A stretch of DNA of 20,641 bases from Succinivibrionaceae bacterium UBA3769 (GCA_002372325.1 DFFT01000133.1:1-20641); one strand, 5' to 3'. Shown: positions 6,242-14,590, counted from the first letter of the stretch. Numbers and translations are program-made. The notes: generated by a model not told the origin, from the letters alone.

Positions 6242-8263
6242 AACCAGATTACCGCCAGCACCAGAAACCATGTACTGAATACTCCGGAAGACATCACTGA
6301 TGAACTTCTCCAAAACATCATTGCCAACAATCTTGACTCCCTGACCATTAACTACGAGTTTACCTGTCGAGATTTCCGAAAGTGTCACAGAATGAAAGGC
6401 CGGAGTTTCCTCCGCCTCCATAAGAAAGCCGGCATCTTCCGGAAAGAGCGCCTGAGACGCAATCCCTTTCTACGGGCCAACGAGATCTCGGAACTGGAGG
6501 ATATCACGTTTGAGGTGCGTTTCGGCCCCAATGTCACATCACTGTCCTGCGCCTTTATGGATTTTAAAAAACTCCGTAGTGTAAACATCAAGGACACCGG
6601 CAGCATCACCGACATGAGCTATATGTTCGCGGGAGCCTCATCCTTTAATCACTCCATTGGAACATGGGATACCTCTCATGTTACCAATATGAAAATGATG
6701 TTCTTAGAAGCCAAGACATTTAACACATCCGTAAACCTCTGGGACACCTCCCGGGTAACCTGCATGAGCCGCATGTTCGAAGATGCGACATCCTTCAACC
6801 AGCCGCTGGATGGCTGGAAAACCACCCGGGTTACCGATATGCATAACATGTTTTTCGGCGCTAAATCTTTTAATCAGCCTATTGGCAACTGGGACACATC
6901 CAATGTTACCGACATGTCAGACATGTTTTGCTGCAGCGGATTCAATCAGCCCATTGGCGCCTGGGATACCTCCAATGTTACCGACATGTCATGCATGTTT
7001 TTCGGAGCACGGCAATTCAATCAGTCTGTCGGCAGCTGGAATACCTCTAATGTTAAAAATATGCGCGGAATGTTTTGGCATGCTGAAAGCTTTAACCAGC
7101 CTATAGGCAACTGGGATACTTCAAAGGTTACCAACATGTCATGCATGTTTTTCGGAGCACGGCAATTCAATCAGTCTGTCGGCAGCTGGAATACCTCAAA
7201 AGTTGAAAGGATGGATGAAATGTTCAAATGGGCAAAGCAGTTCAATCAGCCTATTGGCAGCTGGGACACCTCGCAGGTTACAGACATGAACGATATGTTC
7301 GCCTATGCCCCGGCTTTCAACCAGCCCATTGGCAGCTGGGATACCGCCAATGTCCGGAGCATGATCGGCATGTTCTCCCATGCCAAAGCTTTCAACCAGC
7401 CTATTGGCAGCTGGGATACCTCTAATGTCCGGGGAATGAACGGCATGTTTGATGGCGCCATAGTCTTTAATCAGCCCATTGGGAACTGGAACACATCCAG
7501 AGTGGAAGGCATGGCCATGATGTTTATGAATGCGCTGGCCTTCAATCAGCCTATCGGGAACTGGGATACTTCCAGTGTTACCTATATTGACCTGATGTTC
7601 TACGGGGCCAAATCCTTTAACCAGCCCATCGGGAACTGGAACACCTCAAAAGCGGAAAACATGCGGTCGATGTTTGCGAAGGCGGAGAACTTCAATCAGC
7701 CTCTTGATCGCTGGGATACCTCCAGCGTCAAATCCATGAGGGACATGTTTCGTAAAGCAGCCAAATTTAACCAGCCCATCGGCGCGTGGAACACTTCAAA
7801 AGTCACAGACATGGAGGGGATGTTTTGCGGAGCCTCGGCCTTTAATCAGGATATCGGCAGCTGGGATACCGGTAATGTTACCAGCATGGCATCCATGTTT
7901 TTTCATGCCGATGCCTTTAATCAGCCTCTCGAAAACTGGGATACCTCCAACGTTACCGACATGAGCTTTATGTTCAGCGATGCGGCATCCTTCAACCATG
8001 ATATCGGGAACTGGGATACCGCCAAAGCTGAGACCATGTGCTCTATGTTCTGCAATGCCGTATCCTTCAATCAGGATCTCAGTCAATGGAATACTGATAA
8101 CGTGAAAGACTTCCGTAAAATGCTCTCCGGCGCCAAAGCTTTTAACCATGAATTCACGTCTCCCGCCGTGTCGCACACCCGGGGAGACGGGATGTTCGAC
8201 GGATCTGCGTACCAAGGAGAGGATTTTGATGGCTGGATTGGATTTGACTTGCCGGCAGAATGA
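6239..8263 (+). CDS. BspA/DUF285-type tandem-repeat protein
   Basis: A 674-residue protein. Residues 1-110 are non-repetitive and basic around 44-80 (RKCHRMKGRSF, FRKERLRRN). From residue 134 to 632 there are 20 back-to-back copies of a 25-residue unit, consensus xxFNQPIGNWDTSNVTDM then xxMFxxA (the copy starting at residue 209 is one residue short). A partial copy precedes them and a degenerate one follows, ending in a short cap (DFDGWIGFDLPAE). This is the BspA-like leucine-rich-repeat-related family (DUF285), found in surface proteins of host-associated bacteria and mycoplasmas, where it mediates binding to host or partner cells. I see no signal peptide, lipobox, LPXTG or membrane helix, so export route and location are unclear. 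It is monocistronic with its own promoter region. Ligand unknown. Confidence 0.85.
   Translation: MNQITASTRNHVLNTPEDITDELLQNIIANNLDSLTINYEFTCRDFRKCHRMKGRSFLRLHKKAGIFRKERLRRNPFLRANEISELEDITFEVRFGPNVTSLSCAFMDFKKLRSVNIKDTGSITDMSYMFAGASSFNHSIGTWDTSHVTNMKMMFLEAKTFNTSVNLWDTSRVTCMSRMFEDATSFNQPLDGWKTTRVTDMHNMFFGAKSFNQPIGNWDTSNVTDMSDMFCCSGFNQPIGAWDTSNVTDMSCMFFGARQFNQSVGSWNTSNVKNMRGMFWHAESFNQPIGNWDTSKVTNMSCMFFGARQFNQSVGSWNTSKVERMDEMFKWAKQFNQPIGSWDTSQVTDMNDMFAYAPAFNQPIGSWDTANVRSMIGMFSHAKAFNQPIGSWDTSNVRGMNGMFDGAIVFNQPIGNWNTSRVEGMAMMFMNALAFNQPIGNWDTSSVTYIDLMFYGAKSFNQPIGNWNTSKAENMRSMFAKAENFNQPLDRWDTSSVKSMRDMFRKAAKFNQPIGAWNTSKVTDMEGMFCGASAFNQDIGSWDTGNVTSMASMFFHADAFNQPLENWDTSNVTDMSFMFSDAASFNHDIGNWDTAKAETMCSMFCNAVSFNQDLSQWNTDNVKDFRKMLSGAKAFNHEFTSPAVSHTRGDGMFDGSAYQGEDFDGWIGFDLPAE
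6638..8134 (+). repeat. Twenty tandem 75-bp repeats in the BspA-like gene
   Basis: In-frame 75-bp units with mostly diverged third positions. One block is recently duplicated: 6984-7047 and 7134-7197 are identical over 64 bp, 150 bp (two units) apart. This suggests recombination or gene conversion between units. Confidence 0.9.
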
Positions 8264-8373
8264 CCTGAAATTCTCTTCCGAGTCCGGTTCCGTATTTCTC
8301 TGCGCCCGTATTTCTCTTAACGGCGTAGCAGAATGATTTGAGATGTCCGCTTCAGCTTAAACTGCCGCTGCCG

Positions 8374-8407
8374 TGAAAACCTCCTGATGATATTGTCCCG
8401 GTTTTCA
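8374..8407 (+). terminator. Possible hairpin after the BspA-like gene
   Basis: TGAAAACC (8374-8381) pairs with GGTTTTCA (8400-8407) across an 18-nt loop. No T-run follows directly (a TTTT occurs about 10 nt later), so terminator function is uncertain. Confidence 0.25.
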
Positions 8408-8484
8408 TGCGCGGCTTTTGCGTGCCGACCGGAAAATAACTTAAAATAAGGGATAAGAACGTTTTTAAGGAAAATAGAAACATA

Positions 8485-9282
8485 ATGTCAGACGAAGATA
8501 TCAACGAGAAAAACGATAAAGCTGAAAACAGCGCAGAACCTGTAACTGAAGCTCAGGAAGAAAACCAGCCTGAAAAACTCCCCCCGGAAGAAGACGACAG
8601 CCGGGATCCGAATCGTCCCATTGATGTCAGATTTGCGCTCCGCATCAACATTTCAGATCGGGATCTCAGCAAAATGGTCAGCGTCTACCGCGGCATAGCA
8701 ATTAAGACATCGGTGATCTCCGCTGTCCTGCTTCTCATTACCTGCATTCTCCCCTCGCTGTCGGATGAGGACATGGTCTTTCCGTACTCCATGCTCTTCT
8801 GGTTTGTGCTGATACTTACCGCGGTGAGAACCATCGCCTCGGTAAGAGATATTATGCGGGATAAGGAGTACTACCTGCAAAAAATGGCCATTGCCGCCAT
8901 CATTTCCGAGGACAAGGACAAAGATACCAATGCAAAGGATGGTAACTCCGATGCCGAGGTAGACGACCGCCGTCCGGAGACTCTTAAAGAGGAATTCCTG
9001 TCGGGATTTCGCGTGCATTACGTCAGCGCCAAGATTAAAAGCTTTGTCCTGATGCTGTTCGCAGTATACGGCACCACCTATTTCGGAGACTTTCTGATGC
9101 TGCGGGACGGTCTGAGCTCCCTCTCGACATCCAAGGCCATCCTGGTTATCGCCTGCTTTATCATTCTTTTTCTGGTGGCCATGCGCGCCGTCTATTTCTG
9201 CTGCATTCTGGGCAAGATTGACTATTTCCGGATGGGCACCAAAAGAATGGTAGTGCGCGCCCGCAAAAATTCAGAGTCTTAG
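8485..9282 (+). CDS. Four-helix membrane protein of unknown function, upstream of rep
   Basis: A 265-residue protein with a strongly acidic hydrophilic N-terminus (1-45). Two hydrophobic helices follow (about 70-91 and 100-121), then a charged loop (142-170, rich in Asp/Lys/Glu) and two more helices (about 185-206 and 217-240) with a basic tail (RMGTKRMVVRARK). This predicts an inner-membrane protein with both ends on the same side; by the positive-inside rule the basic C-terminus is cytoplasmic. I do not recognise a family. Its stop codon is 1 nt before the rep ATG, so the two are probably co-transcribed and coupled. The ribosome binding site (AAGGA) is unusually far, 13 nt, from the ATG. 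Confidence 0.75.
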   Translation: MSDEDINEKNDKAENSAEPVTEAQEENQPEKLPPEEDDSRDPNRPIDVRFALRINISDRDLSKMVSVYRGIAIKTSVISAVLLLITCILPSLSDEDMVFPYSMLFWFVLILTAVRTIASVRDIMRDKEYYLQKMAIAAIISEDKDKDTNAKDGNSDAEVDDRRPETLKEEFLSGFRVHYVSAKIKSFVLMLFAVYGTTYFGDFLMLRDGLSSLSTSKAILVIACFIILFLVAMRAVYFCCILGKIDYFRMGTKRMVVRARKNSES

Positions 9283-9283
9283 C

Positions 9284-11323
9284 ATGAGACTGAACGCCGC
9301 GCAGCTTGAGGCTGTTAATTACATCGGAGGCCCGTGTCTGGTGCTGGCCGGGGCCGGTTCCGGAAAAACCCGCGTTATCACCCAGAAAATCGTGCACCTC
9401 ATTTCAAACTGCTCCTACTCCGCCCGGAATATCTGCGCGGTCACCTTTACCAACAAGGCGGCCAAGGAAATGAAGGAGCGCATCTCGGCAGCCCTGTCTC
9501 CGGATGTAATCAAGGGGCTCCGGGTCTCCACGTTCCATTCCCTGGGCCTGGAGATCATCCGTCATGAATACGCCGCTCTCGGGATCTCGCCGAACTTTTC
9601 ATTATTTGACGAATATGATTCCCTGAGCGTCATGAAGGAAATTATGGAGAAAGCCCAGGGAGATCTCACCAAGGACGAGCTCAGAGACAAATGCCACTAC
9701 TGGCTGGGAGCGATTTCCCGCTTTAAAAACGATCTGAAGTCCCCGGAGGAGATTCTGGAGGATCGGGATCCGGAAAGCCAGATCGCCGGACTAATCTACA
9801 GCGAATACCAGCATATGATGAAGTCCTGCAACGCCATTGATTTTGATGACCTCATCTATAAAACCGTAAAGCTGTTCCGAGACAATGAAGAGGCGCTGAC
9901 CCGCTGGCGTTACCGTATCCGCTATCTTCTGGTAGACGAGTATCAGGATACCAACCAGAGCCAGTATGAGCTTATCCGGCTATTGGTTTCTGAGAATCAG
10001 CGCTTCACCGTGGTGGGGGATGATGACCAGTCCATCTATTCCTGGCGGGGAGCCCAGCCGGAAAACATTCCCAAGCTCCGGACGGATTTTCCGAATCTCC
10101 GGGTGATCATGCTGGAGGAAAACTACCGTTCCTGCGGCCGCATCCTGAAATGCGCCAATGCCCTTATTGCCCACAATCCCCATGAATACGTAAAAAAACT
10201 GCGGTCGGGACTGGAATTCGGAAAACCCCTTAGGGTCATCGAAATTCCCCATGCCGATCAGGAGGGCAAAAAGCTGGTAACGGATCTTCTGGGGCATCAT
10301 TACCGCTACCGCACCAAATTTCAGGACTACGCCATCCTCTACCGGGGCAACTACCAGTCCCGGGAAATTCAGAAGGCCCTGGCCGAAAGCAACATTCCCT
10401 TCCGGGTTATCGGGGGCACCAGCTTTTTTGCCCAGTCGGAAATCAAGGATTTCATGTGCTATCTCCGGGTGCTGGTAAACGACGATGACAACCGGGCCTT
10501 TCTCAGAATCATCAATACTCCCAGAAGAGAAATCGGCGCCGTATCACTGGAGCATATCGGCAAATTTGCCGAAGATAATCATCTTTCCCTGATGCAGGCC
10601 TGCATGGATCCCCGGCTCACCGGCAGCATTCCCGGAAGAGAGGCCGGGAAGTTCATCGCCTTTGCGGAAAACATTCAGAGACTGCGCCGGGATCTCTCCG
10701 GAACCCGCGCCCATGAAACCCTCCGGAATCTCCCGGACGCTCTGGGCTATGCCGACTGGCTCCGGGTCGACTCCGGCAGCGAAAAGAGCGCGGAGTTCCG
10801 CATCGACAACGTTATGACCCTGATTGACTGGGTGGATCGATCCATGACCGGCAGTCCGGACAGCGACGAAGGCCCCCAGACCTTTGAAGAGGCCGTAACC
10901 CGCATGGCGCTCCGGGAGCTTCTGGATCGGGAGGAGCAGGACTTTGAGCTGGACGAGGTGCAGCTGATGACCCTGCATTCCTCCAAGGGACTGGAATTCC
11001 CCTTTGTGTACATGATCGGCATGGAGGAGGGACTCCTGCCCCATAAAACCGCCGTGGAAACCGGAGACGTAGCCGAGGAAAGACGGCTGGCCTATGTGGG
11101 CATGACCCGGGCCAGAAAGGAGCTCACCTTTATGCTCTGCCAGGAACGGAAAAGCCGGGATCAGCGGGACAAGGTGCATCCCGAACCCAGCCGCTTCCTT
11201 AAAGAGCTGCCCCCCGAGGATCTGGACTGGAAGGAAAACGGCAGTCTGATGACCAAGCAGGAACGCTCCGACATGCTGGACGCCTTCTTTAAGGATGCCA
11301 AGGCCTATCTGGACAAAAAATGA
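9284..11323 (+). CDS. rep: ATP-dependent DNA helicase Rep
   Basis: A 679-residue superfamily 1A 3'-5' DNA helicase, close to the roughly 670 residues of E. coli Rep and with the Rep-type start MRLNxxQ. Rep removes proteins from DNA ahead of the fork and helps restart replication. Visible motifs are Walker A AGAGSGKT (22-29), motif Ia VTFTNKAAKEM, motif II VDEYQDTN (from 217), motif III VVGDDDQSIYSWRGA, motif IV LEENYRS, motif V LMTLHSSKGLEF and motif VI RRLAYVGMTRARKE. UvrD and PcrA are related, but the N-terminus and GPCLVLAGAG block favour Rep. It follows the membrane protein gene by 1 nt and has little ribosome binding site of its own, consistent with coupling. No anomaly seen. Confidence 0.95.
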   Translation: MRLNAAQLEAVNYIGGPCLVLAGAGSGKTRVITQKIVHLISNCSYSARNICAVTFTNKAAKEMKERISAALSPDVIKGLRVSTFHSLGLEIIRHEYAALGISPNFSLFDEYDSLSVMKEIMEKAQGDLTKDELRDKCHYWLGAISRFKNDLKSPEEILEDRDPESQIAGLIYSEYQHMMKSCNAIDFDDLIYKTVKLFRDNEEALTRWRYRIRYLLVDEYQDTNQSQYELIRLLVSENQRFTVVGDDDQSIYSWRGAQPENIPKLRTDFPNLRVIMLEENYRSCGRILKCANALIAHNPHEYVKKLRSGLEFGKPLRVIEIPHADQEGKKLVTDLLGHHYRYRTKFQDYAILYRGNYQSREIQKALAESNIPFRVIGGTSFFAQSEIKDFMCYLRVLVNDDDNRAFLRIINTPRREIGAVSLEHIGKFAEDNHLSLMQACMDPRLTGSIPGREAGKFIAFAENIQRLRRDLSGTRAHETLRNLPDALGYADWLRVDSGSEKSAEFRIDNVMTLIDWVDRSMTGSPDSDEGPQTFEEAVTRMALRELLDREEQDFELDEVQLMTLHSSKGLEFPFVYMIGMEEGLLPHKTAVETGDVAEERRLAYVGMTRARKELTFMLCQERKSRDQRDKVHPEPSRFLKELPPEDLDWKENGSLMTKQERSDMLDAFFKDAKAYLDKK

Positions 11324-11324
11324 T

Positions 11325-12116
11325 CTAGAAAAAACGGCTCCCCCGCCGGAATCTGGCGCTTCTCCGGCTCCAGACGCGTTTCCCGGGAGTTTGCGGGGGC
11401 GGAGAATCCTGCCACTGACAGTAGCCGCTTTCGGGGGTCAGCATTATTCTCAGGGCCGGCCGTACCGCGGCGTCCTCAAGCCAAAGCCGATAACCCAGGA
11501 GATAAAGGGATCCGTTGGTCTGCACGCATGCGGCAAACCAGGGAAGATCCCCCGGATTCCGGAGCCACCAGAAACAGTTACCCACGTTGTCCGTGAAAGC
11601 TCCGTAACCATGACTGACTGCGTAGGGAGTGGGCCGGCAGGCTCTCTGGCTGTCACTGGCAAAATAGCGCTCCGCCTCTGCCAGACTGAGACAGAACACG
11701 CGATCCCAGGTATCCCTCTCAGGAGAAAGACCATCCTGGATCCACGGCTCAGGTTCGGGATTGCCTTCATTTTTGAGCAGCGTCGGCAAAATGAACTGAC
11801 GTTCCCTGCCGGTAAATGCTTTCCGGATAAAGGCACGGTTCAGCCATTTTCTAAGATGGGAGTATTCCCAGATCGTAGCATCGTTGAAGCCGCAGGTATG
11901 ATACGTCCGCGCAATCAGGCCGTACCTGCTTATCAGAAGCGCCGCAGGCACCCGGCGTTCGTCAAAAAAATCCTCTGTAACATCCAGAACCTGCCATTCA
12001 ATGGGAGTCCGATCCTTTTCTCCCCAGAACGGGTATGTGCCGAAGGTGATAATATCACCTGCGCGAACCGGAATTAAGGCGGCATCCGGAGCGTTGGACA
12101 GTTTTGCATCTGACAT
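11325..12116 (-). CDS. DUF6273 domain protein
   Basis: A 263-residue protein of the DUF6273 type. The N-terminal ITFGTYPFW and PIEWQVLDV, the middle LRKWLNRAF and the C-terminal WWLRNPGD, LWLEDAAVRPAL are the usual landmarks. The fold is thought to resemble formylglycine-generating-enzyme/C-type-lectin-like domains; function unknown, possibly ligand binding. No signal peptide or membrane helix, so probably cytoplasmic. I prefer the ATG at 12116 because GAGG lies 8 nt upstream; the ATG at 12122 is only 2 nt from it. The C-terminal tail (RRSARFRRGSRFF) is very basic. The gene is convergent with rep, stops 1 nt apart, and shares no operon. Confidence 0.8.
   Translation of the reverse strand: MSDAKLSNAPDAALIPVRAGDIITFGTYPFWGEKDRTPIEWQVLDVTEDFFDERRVPAALLISRYGLIARTYHTCGFNDATIWEYSHLRKWLNRAFIRKAFTGRERQFILPTLLKNEGNPEPEPWIQDGLSPERDTWDRVFCLSLAEAERYFASDSQRACRPTPYAVSHGYGAFTDNVGNCFWWLRNPGDLPWFAACVQTNGSLYLLGYRLWLEDAAVRPALRIMLTPESGYCQWQDSPPPQTPGKRVWSRRSARFRRGSRFF
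11329..11348 (-). terminator. Possible intrinsic terminator at the 3' end of the DUF6273 gene
   Basis: On the minus strand CGGC-GGGGGA-GCCG is followed by six T residues just before the stop codon. The stem is only 4 GC pairs, so this is weak, but the position between convergent genes fits. Confidence 0.3.
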
Positions 12117-12377
12117 CTTCATGTCCTCTTTCCTATGAAATCATGACGGGAGGCGGGGTGCAGCCCGGGGAAAACCGATCTCTGCTTGCTCCCTGGAAGA
12201 ACTATATCTGGCAAAGATCCCCGGGCCATCCCGCGGAAAATGGCCGCCCCTTTTGACTGAGAATCTCCGTCGCATAAAACGGCCGGCCTTTCACTTCGGG
12301 TATTCTGCGGGAGATATCTAAGGCTCCGGCTTCCCGTTCAGGTGAAAACACAGACTTGCTTTACGACGACTTACCAA

Positions 12378-12394
12378 TTTCATACCGTATGAAA
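12378..12394. promoter_or_regulatory. 17-bp perfect palindrome, operator-like
   Basis: TTTCATAC-C-GTATGAAA, perfect 8-bp arms around one central base. The size and symmetry fit a dimeric helix-turn-helix operator. It lies about 260 bp upstream of the DUF6273 start and about 90 bp before the questionable frame at 12482. The bound protein is not identifiable from sequence. Confidence 0.45.
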
Positions 12395-12422
12395 GTTATG
12401 CATCAAATTATGTAACATATTG

Positions 12423-12439
12423 TACTATTTTTTATAGTA
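12423..12439. promoter_or_regulatory. AT-rich inverted repeat
   Basis: TACTAT-TTTTT-ATAGTA, perfect 6-bp arms, 28 bp after the 17-bp palindrome. A TTGTCA (12441-12446) follows directly and could be a -35 box for plus-strand transcription, but no good -10 is found at 17 bp. Confidence 0.35.
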
Positions 12440-12729
12440 TTTGTCAAGCTAAAATTACGAATACATGATTATAAGAAGGCGATGTTTTTAAGACAAAAGA
12501 CAGGTATTTTCACCATATTGAAATCGCCAAAGAGAGAGTTTCGGCAAAAAAGTGAGTTCAGAGAGTTCAGTATTGAAATCCTAAACGGAAAAAACTTTGA
12601 AACGCATAGACAGAAGGCTCTAAAGCGGCAGTTTAATTCTGCCCGCCACGCTCCGCCGCATATTCCGCCCTGGCCGCGCAGCGGAGCTTAACCTGGAGGG
12701 CTCCGGGACATTATCTCGGTACTTCCCCA

Positions 12730-14163
12730 TCAGTCAGAAAAAAGGTCATCCAGAGTAATGACGTTAACAAACACCCCGCTGTATTCATTGGGCTTGAGGC
12801 CGAAGGTTGTAATCAGAGTGCTGCGTACTGCGGTTTTGCGGGATACCAGTCCGGACAAGACCTCCTGTCTTCGCAAAATCGTGCGGTAATATTCCCGGTC
12901 AACGCAGAAATCATCGCTGCAGTATTTGATTTCGCACATGTTGACGACATTGTCAGCACGGGAAATCAGGAGATCAATCTGCATGCCGTCCTCCGCGCCG
13001 CTTCTTTTCGACCATGAAGATTCCGAGGTGTGCACTCCCCCGATTCCCAGAGCCTTCTTGATTTGCCGAATATGATTAAAACAGAGTCTTTCATATGCCA
13101 GGCCTCGCCAGGAAACAAGATCCTGCCGATGGAGACCGTGCTGCCAAAAGGTCTCGCTGCGGCCATCCATGAGATCCTTAAACCTGAGATAAAAAATGCA
13201 GAAAGGATCCGTAAGCCGGAAACGAGCCTCTCTTTTGCCGGCGCCGAAGGGAACGTATCTGACAACAAAATCGCTGGTAATGAGAGCATTAAGCTGCTCC
13301 GTCAAAGAGCCCCCGTCGGATATGCCCAGCCCTTCCATAAGGTCAGATCGCGTAAAACCGGATGCCCGGCAGTAAAGAAATGCCACGATCGCCTTCATGG
13401 TCTCGGGGTTTCTGAAGGCCGAGGAAAACAGTCTGTCGTATTCGTTACGGAGCTTAGCTTTTGCGGAAAACAGGAGATTATCGATGTTCTGGGCCAGACT
13501 TTTTTCCGGCTCAAAATACCTCAGATAATAAGGTATGCCTCCCAGAATCATATAGCTTTGCGCAATGTCATATCTGGAGAGCCGCACCTTGTTCATGGCA
13601 AAAAATTCCTCACACTCGGCAAGAGTAAAAGGGGAAAGCTTTATCTCCCAGGTGATCCTGTCATAGAGCCCGCCATGACTGTTAATCATATTATCTAGGA
13701 TCCAGGAACTGGCGCTGCCGCAGACTATCACCATAAGATTCCGGCGATGACAGCCCCAGTTGTTCCAGAAGGACTCAAATGCCGTAATAAACCCGGATCT
13801 CGGAGTATCAAGCCACGGCAGTTCATCAAGGAAAACCACCTGTCTATTGCCGGTATCCCGCTCCTTAAGGAATTGCTCCAAAAGCAAAAAGGCGTCAAAC
13901 CAGTTACGGGGAATGCTGCTTCTCGCCATCCCCTGTTCCAAAAGAGAATTGTAAAAATTCCTGAGCTGAGCCTGCATGGCTCCTTTTTTGATTTCCAGAG
14001 GAGACAGCCCGGCATGCCGGAAAGCAAGACGCCCCTCAAATACCGAGTCAACAAGAAATGTCTTGCCAACGCGACGTCGTCCATAAACAGCGACAAGCTC
14101 GGATCTCCCGCTGTCATAAAGCCTGTTAAGCTCCCTTATCTCCTGTTTGCGTCCTGTTATCAT
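12730..14163 (-). CDS. AAA ATPase with C-terminal PD-(D/E)xK-like domain (COG1672/DUF234 type)
   Basis: A 477-residue protein. An N-terminal STAND/AAA-type ATPase shows Walker A GRRRVGKT (28-35), Walker B VVFLDELPWLD (Asp113-Glu114) and a sensor strand VIVCGSASSW. Winged-helix sequence follows at about 255-310 (FTRSDLMEGLGISDGGSL). The C-terminus has a PD-(D/E)xK nuclease-like pattern: Glu358 in WRGLAYERLC, Asp397 in QIDLLI, and Glu411/Lys413 in CEIKY. This arrangement is the archaeal-type ATPase/DUF234 family, common in many copies in archaea and anaerobic bacteria; function unsettled, proposed to be mobile or regulatory. GGGGGAG lies just before the ATG. All nuclease positions look intact. 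Two matched inverted-repeat sites lie upstream, the nearer one 15 bp from the ATG. Confidence 0.85.
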   Translation of the reverse strand: MITGRKQEIRELNRLYDSGRSELVAVYGRRRVGKTFLVDSVFEGRLAFRHAGLSPLEIKKGAMQAQLRNFYNSLLEQGMARSSIPRNWFDAFLLLEQFLKERDTGNRQVVFLDELPWLDTPRSGFITAFESFWNNWGCHRRNLMVIVCGSASSWILDNMINSHGGLYDRITWEIKLSPFTLAECEEFFAMNKVRLSRYDIAQSYMILGGIPYYLRYFEPEKSLAQNIDNLLFSAKAKLRNEYDRLFSSAFRNPETMKAIVAFLYCRASGFTRSDLMEGLGISDGGSLTEQLNALITSDFVVRYVPFGAGKREARFRLTDPFCIFYLRFKDLMDGRSETFWQHGLHRQDLVSWRGLAYERLCFNHIRQIKKALGIGGVHTSESSWSKRSGAEDGMQIDLLISRADNVVNMCEIKYCSDDFCVDREYYRTILRRQEVLSGLVSRKTAVRSTLITTFGLKPNEYSGVFVNVITLDDLFSD

Positions 14164-14177
14164 GCACTCCCCCTCGC

Positions 14178-14224
14178 TTTATTTAGCGGAAATATTAAAA
14201 AATACCTCAAATCCGCTGAATAAA
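14178..14224 (-). repeat. Inverted-repeat site A upstream of the ATPase gene
   Basis: Arms TTTATTTAGCGGA (14178-14190) and TCCGCTGAATAAA (14212-14224) match 12 of 13 bases as an inverted repeat around a 21-bp AT-rich centre. It lies 15 bp upstream of the ATPase ATG, so a protein bound here could control its transcription or translation. Confidence 0.7.
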
Positions 14225-14357
14225 ACACATTCTATCAGCCTGCTATTCATATTATCACAGAGAAACAGTAAAACAAGGCCATGTATCTCCCGCCACTGTA
14301 CCTCCATTACCCTGCATCATCTCTGTTTATGCAACAAATACCGTCATTGTATACCAT

Positions 14358-14404
14358 CTTAATCAGCGGAAATAAGTAAAAAGTATCAAAATCCGCTGAA
14401 TAAA
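14358..14404 (-). repeat. Inverted-repeat site B upstream of the ATPase gene
   Basis: Arms CTTAATCAGCGGA (14358-14370) and TCCGCTGAATAAA (14392-14404) match 11 of 13 bases, again around 21 bp. The right arm is identical to that of site A, and the offset between sites is exactly 180 bp. The centre is AT-rich but only partly similar to that of A. Confidence 0.7.
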
Positions 14405-14590
14405 GCAGAGTTGCCTCCCTGTCTCCCGCAGCATTCCTCCTGTTCCCTTCCCGCGGATTTTCAGAACGATGAAATTCAGGCGGGGTGATATTCAGGCATC
14501 CCTTTCCCGGAAATGCAAAATTGAAACTGGTACCGGGCTGTTTGCCGAAAGCAAGGCCAAGGCTTCCCGAATGCTGTAACAGGCAAAGCC

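Larger units (their letters stand above)
12117..12729. other. Intergenic region with two palindromes, no convincing gene
   Basis: About 610 bp between the DUF6273 gene start and the ATPase gene end. Bases 12130-12360 are GC-rich without recognisable signals. Bases 12370-12480 are AT-rich and hold two palindromes, described separately. A 69-codon plus-strand frame at 12482-12691 has AAGGC just before its ATG, but its composition is not protein-like (rich in Arg, Lys, Pro) and I do not call it. GCTCCGC (12650) and GCGGAGC (12681) form an inverted repeat near the end. Confidence 0.55.

Noticed and set aside
6638..8134. Regular 75-bp periodicity considered as a CRISPR-like array.
   Set aside because: The repeats are in-frame protein units without constant repeat and unique spacer structure.
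10544..11179. Minus-strand open frame of 211 codons.
   Set aside because: Antisense of rep; no family likeness, whereas the plus strand holds helicase motifs V and VI.
12482..12691. Sixty-nine-codon frame with AAGGC before ATG, downstream of the palindromes.
   Set aside because: Composition is unlike a protein (basic, Pro-rich end) and no family is recognised; kept only as a possible transcript to test.
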